Shown: positions 51,905-60,510 of the stretch, piece by piece
How the letters are laid out: each line of letters opens with the position of its first letter
Numbering within the stretch: position 1 is the stretch's first letter
Source of the DNA: UMGS172 sp045636945
GTDB taxonomy: Bacteria; Bacillota; Clostridia; Oscillospirales; Acutalibacteraceae
NCBI GenBank assembly: GCA_045636945.1
Contig: JAZTYO010000032.1
Location: forward strand, 1 to 64,000
Length of the DNA: 64,000 nt
Reading direction: 5' to 3'
The notes under the pieces: model-generated
What the model saw: the letters and a program-made list of their open reading frames with translations, nothing else
Database searches by the model: none
Told to the model about the DNA's origin: nothing
Translations under genes and position numbers: made by a program

Positions 51905-51916
51905 TGTAAATGCCTA

Positions 51917-51945
51917 TTGACAAATAGTAATATTGCGAATATAAT
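51917..51945 (+). promoter_or_regulatory. promoter of the FMN riboswitch-ribU unit
   Basis: TTGACA (51917-51922), 17-base spacer, TATAAT (51940-51945). Confidence 0.85.
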
Positions 51946-51966
51946 AAATTGTGCAAATTAAATACT

Positions 51967-52090
51967 GTCTTCAGGGCGGGGTGAGATTCCCCACCGGCGG
52001 TGAAAGGCTTTGCCTTAAGCCCGCGAGCATGAAAATGCAGATTTGGTGAGATTCCAAAGCCGACGGTCAGAGTCCGGATGAAAGAAGATA
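51967..52090 (+). promoter_or_regulatory. FMN riboswitch (RFN element)
   Basis: The conserved RFN core is clear: TCTTCAGGGCGGGGTGAGATT at the 5' side (motif begins at 51968), CCCCACCGGCGGT, a variable P-arm, GCCCGCGAGC, then the 3' strand AGATTTGGTGAGATTCCAAAG-like arm, CCGACGGTCAGAGTCCGGATG and GAAAGAAGA closing P1. It senses FMN and shuts off the gene when FMN is plentiful. Next gene is ribU, and the terminator at 52119-52151 is the likely expression platform. Confidence 0.97.
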
Positions 52091-52118
52091 CATAAAGCAC
52101 TTTTTTGTGTTGTTTTGT

Positions 52119-52151
52119 TCCGCCTTGTTTTCAGGGCGGATTTTATTTTTT
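52119..52151 (+). terminator. riboswitch-controlled terminator before ribU
   Basis: Stem TCCGCCTTG (52119-52127) with CAGGGCGGA (52132-52140), one U-G pair, loop TTTT, then TTTTATTTTTT. Lies between the FMN aptamer and the ribU ribosome site GGAGGG (52152-52157). Confidence 0.88.
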
Positions 52152-52163
52152 GGAGGGTATCAG

Positions 52164-52829
52164 ATGTCAACCAAATCAAACAATATCAAAAAAATGTCGG
52201 TCGTTGCGGTACTTTGTGCTATCGCATACTTGGTTTCATTAGTATTTCCATTTAAGGTTCAGTTTTTGACCTTTGATTTAAAGGATGCAATAATTGCAAT
52301 TTCTGCTTTAATGTACGGACCTATGGCAGGTCTTATAAGTTCAATTATTGTTCCGTTTATTGAGTTTATAACCACCTCAGAAACAGGAGTATACGGTTTT
52401 GTTATGAACTTCTTGTCAAGTGCTGCATTTTCAGTAACGGCAGGTCTGATTTATAAATACCGCAAGTCGTTTTTTGGAGCAATTATCGCGATGATTTCAT
52501 CGGTTTTTGCAGTAACGGCAGTTATGTTGGTTGCCAATTTGTTTATAACTCCGTATTATATGCAGGTTCCGAGGGAAATGGTGGTTGAACTTATCCCTGC
52601 ACTTTTGTTACCGTTTAATCTTATAAAGTCTATTGTAAATGCATCTTTGACCTTGCTTATTTATAAACCGATAACCGCGGCATTCGGACGAATGAGATTG
52701 ACCGAAAGAAAGGCATACGATAAGTCGCAAGGACTTCGATCAGTTATTCTTGCAGTGAGTTGCCTTGCTGTTGCGACAGGAGCTATTGTCGTGTTTGTTC
52801 TGTGTCTTGGTGGCTCGGTTGATATTTGA
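52164..52829 (+). CDS. ribU: Riboflavin ECF-transporter substrate subunit RibU
   Basis: A 221-residue membrane protein with six hydrophobic segments typical of ECF S-components: about 10-30, 38-60, 68-85, 98-125, 140-165 and the C-terminal 190-215. Motifs FKVQFLTFDLKDAI and GPMAGLISS and the FITTSETGVYGFVMN stretch match RibU. It binds riboflavin and relies on a shared EcfAAT module encoded elsewhere. The FMN riboswitch upstream supports the substrate. ATG 52164 chosen behind GGAGGG. Confidence 0.92.
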   Translation: MSTKSNNIKKMSVVAVLCAIAYLVSLVFPFKVQFLTFDLKDAIIAISALMYGPMAGLISSIIVPFIEFITTSETGVYGFVMNFLSSAAFSVTAGLIYKYRKSFFGAIIAMISSVFAVTAVMLVANLFITPYYMQVPREMVVELIPALLLPFNLIKSIVNASLTLLIYKPITAAFGRMRLTERKAYDKSQGLRSVILAVSCLAVATGAIVVFVLCLGGSVDI

Positions 52830-52840
52830 AAAATTTACTA

Positions 52841-52868
52841 TTGACAAATTATAATTTTATGTTATAAT
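52841..52868 (+). promoter_or_regulatory. promoter of the SAM riboswitch-metK unit
   Basis: TTGACA (52841-52846), 16-base spacer, TATAAT (52863-52868). Confidence 0.85.
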
Positions 52869-52891
52869 ACCAAACGGAAATTTGAATACGT

Positions 52892-52988
52892 CCTTATCAA
52901 GAGTGGTGGAGGGAATCGGCCCGATGACACCCGGCAACCTGTGGTCACACAAGGTGCTAAATCCGACGGTTTTTACCGAAAGATGAGG
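52892..52988 (+). promoter_or_regulatory. SAM-I riboswitch (S box)
   Basis: Conserved S-box features in order: CTTATCAAGAG at the 5' side of P1, GGTGGAGGGA, CGGCCCGATGACACCCGGCA (core J1/2 and P2 arm), AACC, AAGGTGCTAAATCC, and GAAAGATGAGG closing P1. Binding of S-adenosylmethionine favours the terminator at 52997-53025 and stops metK expression. Confidence 0.97.
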
Positions 52989-52996
52989 TTTAATTT

Positions 52997-53025
52997 GACC
53001 TGCTCTTTCGGAGCAGGTCTTTTTG
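52997..53025 (+). terminator. SAM-controlled terminator before metK
   Basis: Perfect 9-bp stem GACCTGCTC (52997-53005) with GAGCAGGTC (53011-53019), loop TTTCG, then T-run; directly follows the aptamer. Confidence 0.93.
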
Positions 53026-53063
53026 TTTGTTTAAAATGAATTTTAAAATAAAGGAAGAAAATT

Positions 53064-54245
53064 ATGGGAAAGTTTTTGTTTACATCTGAATCGGTAACTG
53101 CAGGTCACCCCGATAAAGTATCGGACAGTGTATCTGATGCAATTCTTGATGCTATCATTGCTCAGGACCCTCAAGCCCGTGTTGCTTGCGAAACCTTCTG
53201 CACTACCGGTGTTGTCACCGTTATGGGTGAGATAACCACCACCGCAAAGGTTGATATTCCTAAAATCGTTCGTAAGACCGTTTGTGATATCGGTTACGAT
53301 TCACCCTCCAAGGGCTTTGACGGTAATACCTGTGCTGTTATGGTATCGTTGGATGAGCAGTCGCCCGATATTGCAATGGGTGTTGATAAGTCATTAGAGC
53401 TTAAAAGCGGTGATGATGATGAGTATAACCTCCACGGTGCAGGCGACCAGGGTATGATGTTCGGTTATGCGTGTGACGAAACACCCGAATTGATGCCTAT
53501 GCCCATTTCCTTGGCACATAAGCTTGCAAGAAAGTTGACCAATGTCAGAAAAGACGGTACTTTGGGTTATCTTTGCCCCGACGGTAAGACTCAGGTCACA
53601 GTTGAGTATGTTGACGGCAAGCCTTCCCGCGTTGAGGCTGTTGTTGTTTCAAGCCAGCACAGTGCCGATGTTTCCTTGGAAACCTTGCGTTCCGATATTC
53701 TCGAAAAGGTTATCAAGCCCATCATCCCAGAAGGTATGATGGACGATGAAACTAAGGTTTACATAAACCCCACAGGACGTTTTGTTGTCGGTGGTCCTCA
53801 GGGTGATACCGGTCTTACAGGACGTAAGATTATCGTTGATACCTACGGCGGTTATGCACGTCACGGCGGCGGTGCATTCAGCGGTAAAGACCCCACAAAG
53901 GTCGACCGTTCGGCAGCCTATGCAGCACGTTATGTTGCAAAAAATATTGTTAAAGCAGGTTTGGCTACCAAGTGTGAGGTTGAGTTGGCCTATGCTATCG
54001 GTGTTGCTAAGCCCGTCTCGGTTATGGTTGATACCTTTGGCACGGGTAAGTTTGCTGATGATAAAATTGCCGATGTAGTAAATAAGGTATTTGACCTTCG
54101 TCCTGCCGCAATTATCGATACTTTCGATATGCGTACTCCTATTTACTCCAACCTTTCGGCTTTGGGTCACCTTGGCCGTGAAGAACTCGGCGTCAAGTGG
54201 GAATTGACCGATAAGGTTGACGCTTTGCTCGAGGCTTTGAAGTGA
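53064..54245 (+). CDS. metK: S-adenosylmethionine synthetase
   Basis: A 393-residue enzyme making SAM from methionine and ATP. GHPDKV near residue 15, the hexapeptide GAGDQG (about 119-124), the P-loop-like GGGAFSGKDPTKVDRSAAY (about 270) and AYAIG are all standard. The SAM-I riboswitch upstream gives product feedback. Single-gene unit with a strong terminator. Confidence 0.98.
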   Translation: MGKFLFTSESVTAGHPDKVSDSVSDAILDAIIAQDPQARVACETFCTTGVVTVMGEITTTAKVDIPKIVRKTVCDIGYDSPSKGFDGNTCAVMVSLDEQSPDIAMGVDKSLELKSGDDDEYNLHGAGDQGMMFGYACDETPELMPMPISLAHKLARKLTNVRKDGTLGYLCPDGKTQVTVEYVDGKPSRVEAVVVSSQHSADVSLETLRSDILEKVIKPIIPEGMMDDETKVYINPTGRFVVGGPQGDTGLTGRKIIVDTYGGYARHGGGAFSGKDPTKVDRSAAYAARYVAKNIVKAGLATKCEVELAYAIGVAKPVSVMVDTFGTGKFADDKIADVVNKVFDLRPAAIIDTFDMRTPIYSNLSALGHLGREELGVKWELTDKVDALLEALK

Positions 54246-54260
54246 TATTAAAAAATTCAA

Positions 54261-54298
54261 AACACCTGCCGTAAATTTTACGCGGCAGGTGTTTTTTG
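54261..54298 (+). terminator. intrinsic terminator after metK
   Basis: Eleven-bp stem AACACCTGCCG (54261-54271) with CGGCAGGTGTT (54283-54293), then T-run. Confidence 0.93.
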
Positions 54299-54300
54299 TG

Positions 54301-54329
54301 TTGCAAAAAGTATAATTTTGGGGTACAAT
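54301..54329 (+). promoter_or_regulatory. promoter of the PepD gene
   Basis: TTGCAA (54301-54306), 17-base spacer, TACAAT (54324-54329). Confidence 0.65.
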
Positions 54330-54391
54330 ATCTGTTTGTAGGGGATATTGACTTAACGTCCCGTGTATAGTACCTATTAAGGATGAAGAAA

Positions 54392-55816
54392 ATGATTATT
54401 TCCGAAAATTTCAACTACAATAACGAGTTTTTCAAGATTTTTGAAGAGCTTACAAAAATACCTCACGGTTCGGGTAACACTGCCGAGATTGCAAAATATT
54501 GCTATGATTTTGCAGCGTCTTGTGGATGTGAGTCCGAAATTGATGAGGTTGGCAACGTAATAATAAAAAAATCGGCTGGTAAAGGCTTTGAAAATGCTGA
54601 GCCGATTATCCTGCAGGGTCATCTTGATATGGTTTGCGAAAAGACTCCCGATTCACAGCACGATTTTACTCGTGACCCTCTGAAATTATCTTTTGACGGC
54701 AAGTATATAACCGCCGAAAACACCACCTTGGGCGGTGACGACGGTATTGCAGTGGCGTATGCTTTGGCTCTTGTTAAGGATAACGAATTGCAGTTGCCTG
54801 CACTTGAGATTGTGCTGACAATGGACGAGGAAACAGGTCTTTTCGGTGCGGCAGGTCTTGATGGAAGCAAGCTTAAAGGCAAAAAGCTTATAAACCTCGA
54901 TTCGGAGGAAGAGGGAATATTGCTTTGCGGATGTGCAGGCGGACTTACCGCAACTATTGAGGAAAACTTTGCTTTGAACGAAGTCAATGGCAACCTTATA
55001 AAGGTTACTTTGTCGGGCTTGAAGGGTGGTCATTCAGGTTGTGAAATTCACCGCCGTCGACTCAATGCCGCATTGACCCTTGCCAAAATGCTCAAAAATT
55101 GTGGTTATGATTTTAACCTCGTTTCATACTTAAGTGGTACCAAGTTCAATGCTATTCCGTGTGTCTGCACAGCCGAGATTGTTGTTGAAAATGCCGATGA
55201 ATTTGTAAAGAATATTAATAATCAACTTGATAACATTAAAGCATCGGGTGTATCTCCTGACGACGTTCCCGTAATTACAGTTTCAGTTGCAGAATCTACC
55301 GTAAACGCTTTGAACATCGCAGATTCCAAGCGTATTATTGATTATCTTTGCAACGTTCCCGACGGAGTGATTTTAGAGGGCAAAACAGGTGTAATAACCT
55401 CGCTAAACACGGGTGTCAGCACCTTGGAAAACGGCCAATGGCACTCCGAAGCACTTATCCGCAGTATGATAAACGACGACCTTGACGTGATTGCCCAAAA
55501 GGTTATTGCAGTTGCTCAAAACTTTAGTTTCAAGGTCGATTTTTCCGACCGATATTCGGCTTGGGAATATAACGAAGTATCTCCTTTGCGTGACAGAATG
55601 GTTGAGATTTATGAGAAGCTGTATGGTAAAAAGCCGATAGTCAGCACGATTCATGCAGGTCTTGAATGCGGTGTTATCTCGGATAAAATTCCCGGTATGG
55701 ATGCCGTGTCAATAGGTCCCGATATTTTGGACGTTCATACTGTAAACGAACGCCTTGACGTTGAAAGCGCCATCCGTTGCTTTGAATATCTTGTTGAGAT
55801 TTTGAAGAATATTTAA
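54392..55816 (+). CDS. pepD: Aminoacyl-histidine dipeptidase PepD (M20 family)
   Basis: A 474-residue zinc dipeptidase that hydrolyses Xaa-His and other dipeptides in the cytoplasm. Metal-site motifs: ILQGHLDMVCEK (His), TLGGDDGIAVAY (bridging Asp), MDEETGLFGA (catalytic and metal Glu), NLDSEEEG (Asp) and HAGLECGVI near the end (His). The lid domain lies about 195-380. ATG 54392 is placed by AAGGA upstream; an ATG at 54383 would add three residues. Confidence 0.94.
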   Translation: MIISENFNYNNEFFKIFEELTKIPHGSGNTAEIAKYCYDFAASCGCESEIDEVGNVIIKKSAGKGFENAEPIILQGHLDMVCEKTPDSQHDFTRDPLKLSFDGKYITAENTTLGGDDGIAVAYALALVKDNELQLPALEIVLTMDEETGLFGAAGLDGSKLKGKKLINLDSEEEGILLCGCAGGLTATIEENFALNEVNGNLIKVTLSGLKGGHSGCEIHRRRLNAALTLAKMLKNCGYDFNLVSYLSGTKFNAIPCVCTAEIVVENADEFVKNINNQLDNIKASGVSPDDVPVITVSVAESTVNALNIADSKRIIDYLCNVPDGVILEGKTGVITSLNTGVSTLENGQWHSEALIRSMINDDLDVIAQKVIAVAQNFSFKVDFSDRYSAWEYNEVSPLRDRMVEIYEKLYGKKPIVSTIHAGLECGVISDKIPGMDAVSIGPDILDVHTVNERLDVESAIRCFEYLVEILKNI

Positions 55817-55836
55817 TATTTCTTTGTGATTCAAAC

Positions 55837-55857
55837 GGGCGATTTATGAATCACCCC
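55837..55857. repeat. short imperfect inverted repeat (GGGCGATT type)
   Basis: GGGCGATT ... AATCACCC, one mismatch, followed by CCTAC. The reverse strand reads GTAGGGGTGATTCATAAATCG, close to a GTAGGGGCGATTCATGAATCG-type motif that I recall as widespread between genes in Clostridia. A single decayed copy lies between pepD and the ABC genes. Confidence 0.5.
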
Positions 55858-55877
55858 TACAACAAAAAATCAACTAT

Positions 55878-55914
55878 AAAAACCTCAAGCACAATTTTAG
55901 TGCCTGAGGTTTTT
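55878..55914. terminator. bidirectional terminator between pepD and the ABC genes
   Basis: Fifteen-base arms (55878-55892 and 55900-55914) with one mismatch, a 7-base loop and A-rich/T-rich outer ends that give U-runs in both directions. Confidence 0.88.
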
Positions 55915-55916
55915 GT

Positions 55917-57653
55917 TTATGCAAACTGACTGTTATAAAGCTCGTAGTAGAAGCCTTTTTGCTTTAAGAGTTCTTTGTGGTTGCCGTGTTCTATAATGTT
56001 GCCATCCTTCATCACAAGTATCACATCCGAGTGCTTGATGGTTGACAATCGGTGTGCAACAACAAAGCTTGTGCGACCCTTCATAAGACGCGTAAATGCG
56101 TGCTGAATGTGCATTTCGGTCTTAACGTCGATAGATGATGTTGCTTCGTCGAGTATCAGCATAGGGGGTAGACAAAGCATAACACGAGTTATACAGAGCA
56201 ACTGCTTCTGACCTTCTGAAAGATTGCCTCCATCCTCACCGATAACGGTGTCGTAGCCGTTTGGTAAACGCTTGATAAAGCTGTGTGCGTGGGTAGATTT
56301 TGCAGCTGCGATTATTTCCTCGTCGGTGGCATTCGGATTGCCCATGGTGATGTTCTCACGGATAGTACCTGCTTTAAGCCAGGTTTCCTGCAATACCATA
56401 CCGTAATTCTCTCGCAAGCTGTGACGTGTAACCTCACGGATATCATTTCCGTCAACCGTGATACTTCCATCAGTCACATCGTAAAAACGCATAAGCAGGT
56501 TAATCAAAGTTGTTTTGCCGCATCCCGTAGGACCGACAATGGCAATCTGTTGACCGCTTTCAAAGTTCAAGGTAATACCGTCGATTAGCGGCTTTTCGGG
56601 AGTATAGGAGAACGATATGTCGTTCATTTTAACGTTACCCTCGGCTTTGAGCATTTCAATATTACCTTCGTCCGAAATTTCCTCGGTTTGCTCCAAAAAT
56701 TCAAATACACGGTCGGCCGAGGCTTTGGCAGCGGCAAGCTCGGTAATAACACCCGAAATCTCGTTGAACGGTTTGGCATATTGGCTCGCGTAACTTAAAA
56801 GAATTGACAAAGCACCAACCGTAAAAGCAGGATTTGAAATAACGGTCAAAGCACCGACAAGGCAGACAATGGCATAAATAACCGAGTTGATAAGTCTTGT
56901 GGAAGGGTTGACCATAGATGAAAAGAATATAGCTTTGAGCGAGTATTTTCTTAATCGTTCGTTAATTTCAAGGAATTTCTCTGTGGCTTTGTCACCGTGG
57001 CAAAAAGCCTCAATAACCTTTTGGTTTCCAACAGTTTCATCTATGAATGCAGTCTGTTCGCCACGTGTTTCTGATTGCTTTTTAAACATTGAATAGGTTC
57101 TGTCCGAAATGAACTTTGCAACAAGCAGGGAAACAGGTGTTAAAACAACAACGATAAGTGAAATCTTCCAATTTATAAGGAACATCAGTACAACGGTGCC
57201 TAAAATGGTGGCAACACCTGTAAATAACTGCATGAATCCCATCAAAAGACCGTCGGAAAGTGTATCAACATCTGAAATAACACGGCTGACAACGTCACCG
57301 TAAGGGTGAGTATCGATATAAGACAACGGCAATTTCTGAATCTTTCTGAAAGCCTTATTGCGAAGGTCATGGACCAGAGTAAAGGTTATTTTATTATTGC
57401 AGATGCTCATTAGCCATTGGCTGATAGCGGCAAGACCGATGGAAATTGCAGCCTTTATAATGATGTCAATAATTTTGGCGAAATCGACGTTGGCTTTGCC
57501 CACGATACAGTCAATAGCATCACCGATAAGCACGGGGATATAAAGGGTGAGAGCTACGTTTATTGCGGCAAGCAAAATGGAAAGTGCAAATATTAGTTTT
57601 TGTTTTCCTAAAATTTCAAAAAGCTTGGAAAAGGTGCCGTTTTGTGTTTTCAT
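55917..57653 (-). CDS. ABC exporter half (catalytically complete subunit)
   Basis: A 578-residue fusion of six transmembrane helices (about 15-320) and an ATPase domain (about 335-575). Walker A GPTGCGKTT, signature LSEGQKQ (Glu for the usual Gly), Walker B MLILDEATSS with the catalytic Glu, and H-loop VVAHRLSTI. ATG 57653 (MKTQNGTF) has AAGGAGG upstream; a longer opening to 57761 only reads through the partner's end. Starts one base after the partner's stop. In heterodimeric exporters one site is consensus and one degenerate, as here. Substrate unknown. Confidence 0.93.
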   Translation of the reverse strand: MKTQNGTFSKLFEILGKQKLIFALSILLAAINVALTLYIPVLIGDAIDCIVGKANVDFAKIIDIIIKAAISIGLAAISQWLMSICNNKITFTLVHDLRNKAFRKIQKLPLSYIDTHPYGDVVSRVISDVDTLSDGLLMGFMQLFTGVATILGTVVLMFLINWKISLIVVVLTPVSLLVAKFISDRTYSMFKKQSETRGEQTAFIDETVGNQKVIEAFCHGDKATEKFLEINERLRKYSLKAIFFSSMVNPSTRLINSVIYAIVCLVGALTVISNPAFTVGALSILLSYASQYAKPFNEISGVITELAAAKASADRVFEFLEQTEEISDEGNIEMLKAEGNVKMNDISFSYTPEKPLIDGITLNFESGQQIAIVGPTGCGKTTLINLLMRFYDVTDGSITVDGNDIREVTRHSLRENYGMVLQETWLKAGTIRENITMGNPNATDEEIIAAAKSTHAHSFIKRLPNGYDTVIGEDGGNLSEGQKQLLCITRVMLCLPPMLILDEATSSIDVKTEMHIQHAFTRLMKGRTSFVVAHRLSTIKHSDVILVMKDGNIIEHGNHKELLKQKGFYYELYNSQFA

Positions 57654-57654
57654 A

Positions 57655-59376
57655 TCACATTTCCTCCTTTTCCAACTGTGTGCGGCAAATCTCTGCATAA
57701 ACATCACACGAATCAAGCAATTCGGAATGAGTACCGATGCCGACAGCCTCACCGTCGTCAAGCACTATGATTTTATCTGCATTCATAACCGAGGAAACAC
57801 GTTGAGAAACGGTTATAACGGTAGGTTTCTGTGAAAGATTGGCCATTGCGTGCCGAAGGTCGGCTTCGGTTTTAAAGTCGAGTGCCGATGAACTGTCGTC
57901 AAGTATTAGAATCTGAGGATTGCCGACCAAAGCACGGGCAATACAGATTCTCTGACGCTGACCACCCGAAAGGTTACGTCCATTTTGCTCAATTTCGGCA
58001 TCTAAGCCACCTTTGTTTTTAACAATTTCCTTGGCTTGTGCGGCATCTAAAGCCTGCCAAAGTTCATCGTCGGTGGCTGATTTTCCGCCAAGCAACAGAT
58101 TTTCTCTGACACTTCCTTTAAAGAGAACGTTCTTTTGAGGAACGATTCCGATAAAGCTTCTCAATTCCTCGTCGGAATATTCCTTAACATCCTTGCCGTT
58201 TACCGCAACAAGACCAATTGTTGCACCGTAAAGGTGTGGGATAAGGTTTACAAGGGTTGATTTACCACTACCCGTTGCACCTATAACACCAATGTACTGA
58301 CCGCAAAGTGCCTCAAAACTTATGTTATTTAATGATGCTTCACCTGCACCTGAATAGGTGAAACCTACATTCTTGAATTGGACAGCATAGCCATTGTCAG
58401 CCAAAAAGTTAGCTTTAGTTGGTTTGTCGGTGTGGTTTTCTATTGACAAAACCGAGTCAATACGTGATGCAGATGCAAGAGCCTTATTGACTGTCATAAT
58501 CATATTGGCTAGCTTTACAAGTTCAATAAGAATCTGCGACATATAATTATAGAGGGCTACTATCTGACCTTGTGTGAGGTCACCGTCATATACTCTGTGA
58601 CCGCCAACCCAGATAATCAGAATTACCGCCGCATTGACAACAACATAGGTGAGGGGATTCATCAATGCCGAAATTCGGCCGACAAACTTCTGCATCACCG
58701 TAAGTTCCGAGTTGTTCTGCTCAAATCCCTCAACCGATTCATCCTCCTGACGGTAGGCACGGATAACACGAACACCATTCAAAGATTCTCTGGTATTGAG
58801 GGTGACTCTGTCTAATTTTTGCTGAATATTCTTATAAAGTGGAACGGTTATAGCCATAACGGCTACTACAATAATAGCCAAAACGGGGATAGCGGCAAGG
58901 AATATCAAGGCCAATTTCGTATCGACCGTGAAAGCCATAATCATAGCGCCGAAAACGATAAACGGTGAGCGCAAAAGCAAACGCAAACCAAGGTTTACAC
59001 CTGTTTGTACGGTATTGACATCACCCGTCATTCTGGTTATGAGGGTAGATGTGCCCACATTATCAAGGTCGGTATAGTTTAAAGAGTTTATTTTTTTGAA
59101 CAATGCACCTCGCAGATTTGCGGCAAAACCAACCGAAGCATTAGCGGCAAAATACTGTGCAATCAAGGCACAGATAAAGCCGATAATACCTAATGCTGCC
59201 ATCAGGATTCCACGGGAGATTATAAACGATTTGTCACCGTTTCCAATGCCTTTGTCGATAATATCTGCAACGACAAGCGGAACAAACAGTTCAAATATTG
59301 CCTCGGTCAGTTTGAAAAAAGGTCCCAACAACGCCTGGAAGCGGTATTGCTTCATATATTTTAAAAGATTTTTCAT
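57655..59376 (-). CDS. ABC exporter half (degenerate ATP-site subunit)
   Basis: A 573-residue partner of the next gene, again six helices (about 12-310) plus ATPase domain (about 330-570). Walker A GATGSGKST and signature LSGGQRQ are intact, but the Walker B Glu is replaced by Asp (ILILDDSSSALD) and the H-loop His by Gln (ITVSQRVSSV). It therefore carries the non-hydrolysing site of a TM287/288-like heterodimer. First gene of the pair, with its own promoter at 59418-59445. Confidence 0.93.
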   Translation of the reverse strand: MKNLLKYMKQYRFQALLGPFFKLTEAIFELFVPLVVADIIDKGIGNGDKSFIISRGILMAALGIIGFICALIAQYFAANASVGFAANLRGALFKKINSLNYTDLDNVGTSTLITRMTGDVNTVQTGVNLGLRLLLRSPFIVFGAMIMAFTVDTKLALIFLAAIPVLAIIVVAVMAITVPLYKNIQQKLDRVTLNTRESLNGVRVIRAYRQEDESVEGFEQNNSELTVMQKFVGRISALMNPLTYVVVNAAVILIIWVGGHRVYDGDLTQGQIVALYNYMSQILIELVKLANMIMTVNKALASASRIDSVLSIENHTDKPTKANFLADNGYAVQFKNVGFTYSGAGEASLNNISFEALCGQYIGVIGATGSGKSTLVNLIPHLYGATIGLVAVNGKDVKEYSDEELRSFIGIVPQKNVLFKGSVRENLLLGGKSATDDELWQALDAAQAKEIVKNKGGLDAEIEQNGRNLSGGQRQRICIARALVGNPQILILDDSSSALDFKTEADLRHAMANLSQKPTVITVSQRVSSVMNADKIIVLDDGEAVGIGTHSELLDSCDVYAEICRTQLEKEEM

Positions 59377-59417
59377 ATCTTCACCCGAATCTTTCAGTTG
59401 AAATATATATCATATCA

Positions 59418-59445
59418 ATTATACCAAAATTTTGCTTAAAATCAA
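59418..59445 (-). promoter_or_regulatory. promoter of the ABC exporter pair
   Basis: On the minus strand TTGATT (59440-59445), 16-base spacer, TATAAT (59418-59423) with an upstream TG (TGGTATAAT). Confidence 0.75.
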
Positions 59446-59508
59446 GCAAAAGCAAAATTTATCTTCACTTTTTTGAATGTTTGTGGTAATATATTGTCGG
59501 TGATTAAA

Positions 59509-59712
59509 ATGGATCAGAAAAAAATTGATAGAATTTCAGAGCTTACACGTATTTCCCGTGAAAGGGAATTGACCGAAGAGGAACAGAAAGAACGCGCCGC
59601 ATTGCGACGCGAATATATTGATTCCTATAAGGCATCATTAACGGGTATTTTGGATAACACCTATATCCAGAACCCCGATGGAAGCAAGCACAAATTAAAG
59701 CCCAAGAATTGA
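59509..59712 (+). CDS. DUF896 (YnzC-type) small protein
   Basis: A 67-residue protein with the DUF896 pattern IDRISELTRISRERELTEEE, RAALRREYIDSY and a C-terminal LDNTYIQNPDGSKHKL. Family members are small helical hairpins; B. subtilis YnzC is induced in the SOS response, but function is unknown. ATG 59509 has GGTGAT 5 bases upstream and is chosen over an ATG at 59473. Confidence 0.88.
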   Translation: MDQKKIDRISELTRISRERELTEEEQKERAALRREYIDSYKASLTGILDNTYIQNPDGSKHKLKPKN

Positions 59713-59748
59713 TTTTTGATTTGTGAGGGTCGGCGCATTTGACGGTTC

Positions 59749-60441
59749 TTATTTTAAACTGTTGTTGTATCGTTTGACCAATTCGGGAATTTCGGCAACC
59801 GTTTCGACCTGCAACTCACACTGCTCGATGTCGGGTCTTGGCCAGGTGCCGACGGTGTTGACATAAACGGGAACATAACCTGCTTTGCGCGATGCATCAA
59901 TGTCGTTGACAGGGTTGTCACCGACATACATCATTTCGTATGGGTCGAGCTGTAACCATTCAGCCATCATCTTGAATGCGGTTAATTGCGGTTTTGGACA
60001 ACCATATTGACCTGTGACAATAACCTTATCAAAAACATTATCAATCCCCAGTATTTCGAGCTTTTTTTCCTGAAGTCCGGGTAAACCGTTGGTAATCAAA
60101 CCTAATATGTAGCCATCCTTCTTCAGGTTTTCAAGCATCGGTTTGGTAAATGAAAAGGGAATTGCTACATTCATAAACTCCGAAAATACAAAGTCGGAAT
60201 ATGCTTTGCCGTCGATTTTTTCTGCGAACAACGGCGTTTCATTGACGATGTACTCGCGTAGCTTGTCCCAACCGTAATAAACCTTTGATTTATCGGCCTC
60301 AACCATAATTTCGGTGATTTTTGCATCCGAAAGTTCGGGGTTTACGGGCAGTTTACCCCGTATTTTCTTGGCAACTTCGGTTAAGGTTGCGTATCGGTCG
60401 AAAAGGGTATGGTCAAGGTCAAAAATAACGGCTTTTACCAT
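59749..60441 (-). CDS. HAD-superfamily hydrolase (YjjG-like nucleotidase type)
   Basis: A 230-residue HAD phosphatase. Motif I VIFDLDHTLFDR (two Asp, about residues 7-11), motif II LITNG, the Lys in CPKPQLTAF and motif IV MMYVGDNPVNDIDASRKAG. The cap region (about 20-95) is helical as in YjjG and phosphoglycolate-type enzymes. Substrate cannot be read from sequence. ATG 60441 has AGGTGGTG upstream. Divergent from maf. Confidence 0.85.
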   Translation of the reverse strand: MVKAVIFDLDHTLFDRYATLTEVAKKIRGKLPVNPELSDAKITEIMVEADKSKVYYGWDKLREYIVNETPLFAEKIDGKAYSDFVFSEFMNVAIPFSFTKPMLENLKKDGYILGLITNGLPGLQEKKLEILGIDNVFDKVIVTGQYGCPKPQLTAFKMMAEWLQLDPYEMMYVGDNPVNDIDASRKAGYVPVYVNTVGTWPRPDIEQCELQVETVAEIPELVKRYNNSLK

Positions 60442-60469
60442 ATAAGCACCACCTAAAATTAATGATTTT

Positions 60470-60498
60470 ATTTTAGAATAATTAACACATTTTGTCAA
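60470..60498 (-). promoter_or_regulatory. promoter of the HAD hydrolase gene
   Basis: On the minus strand TTGACA (60493-60498), 17-base spacer, TAAAAT (60470-60475). Confidence 0.75.
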
Positions 60499-60510
60499 GG
60501 AAGTTATATT

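Noticed and set aside
55917..57761. ABC exporter subunit starting at 57761
   Set aside because: The extra 36 residues come from reading the partner's end out of frame; ATG 57653 has a perfect ribosome site.
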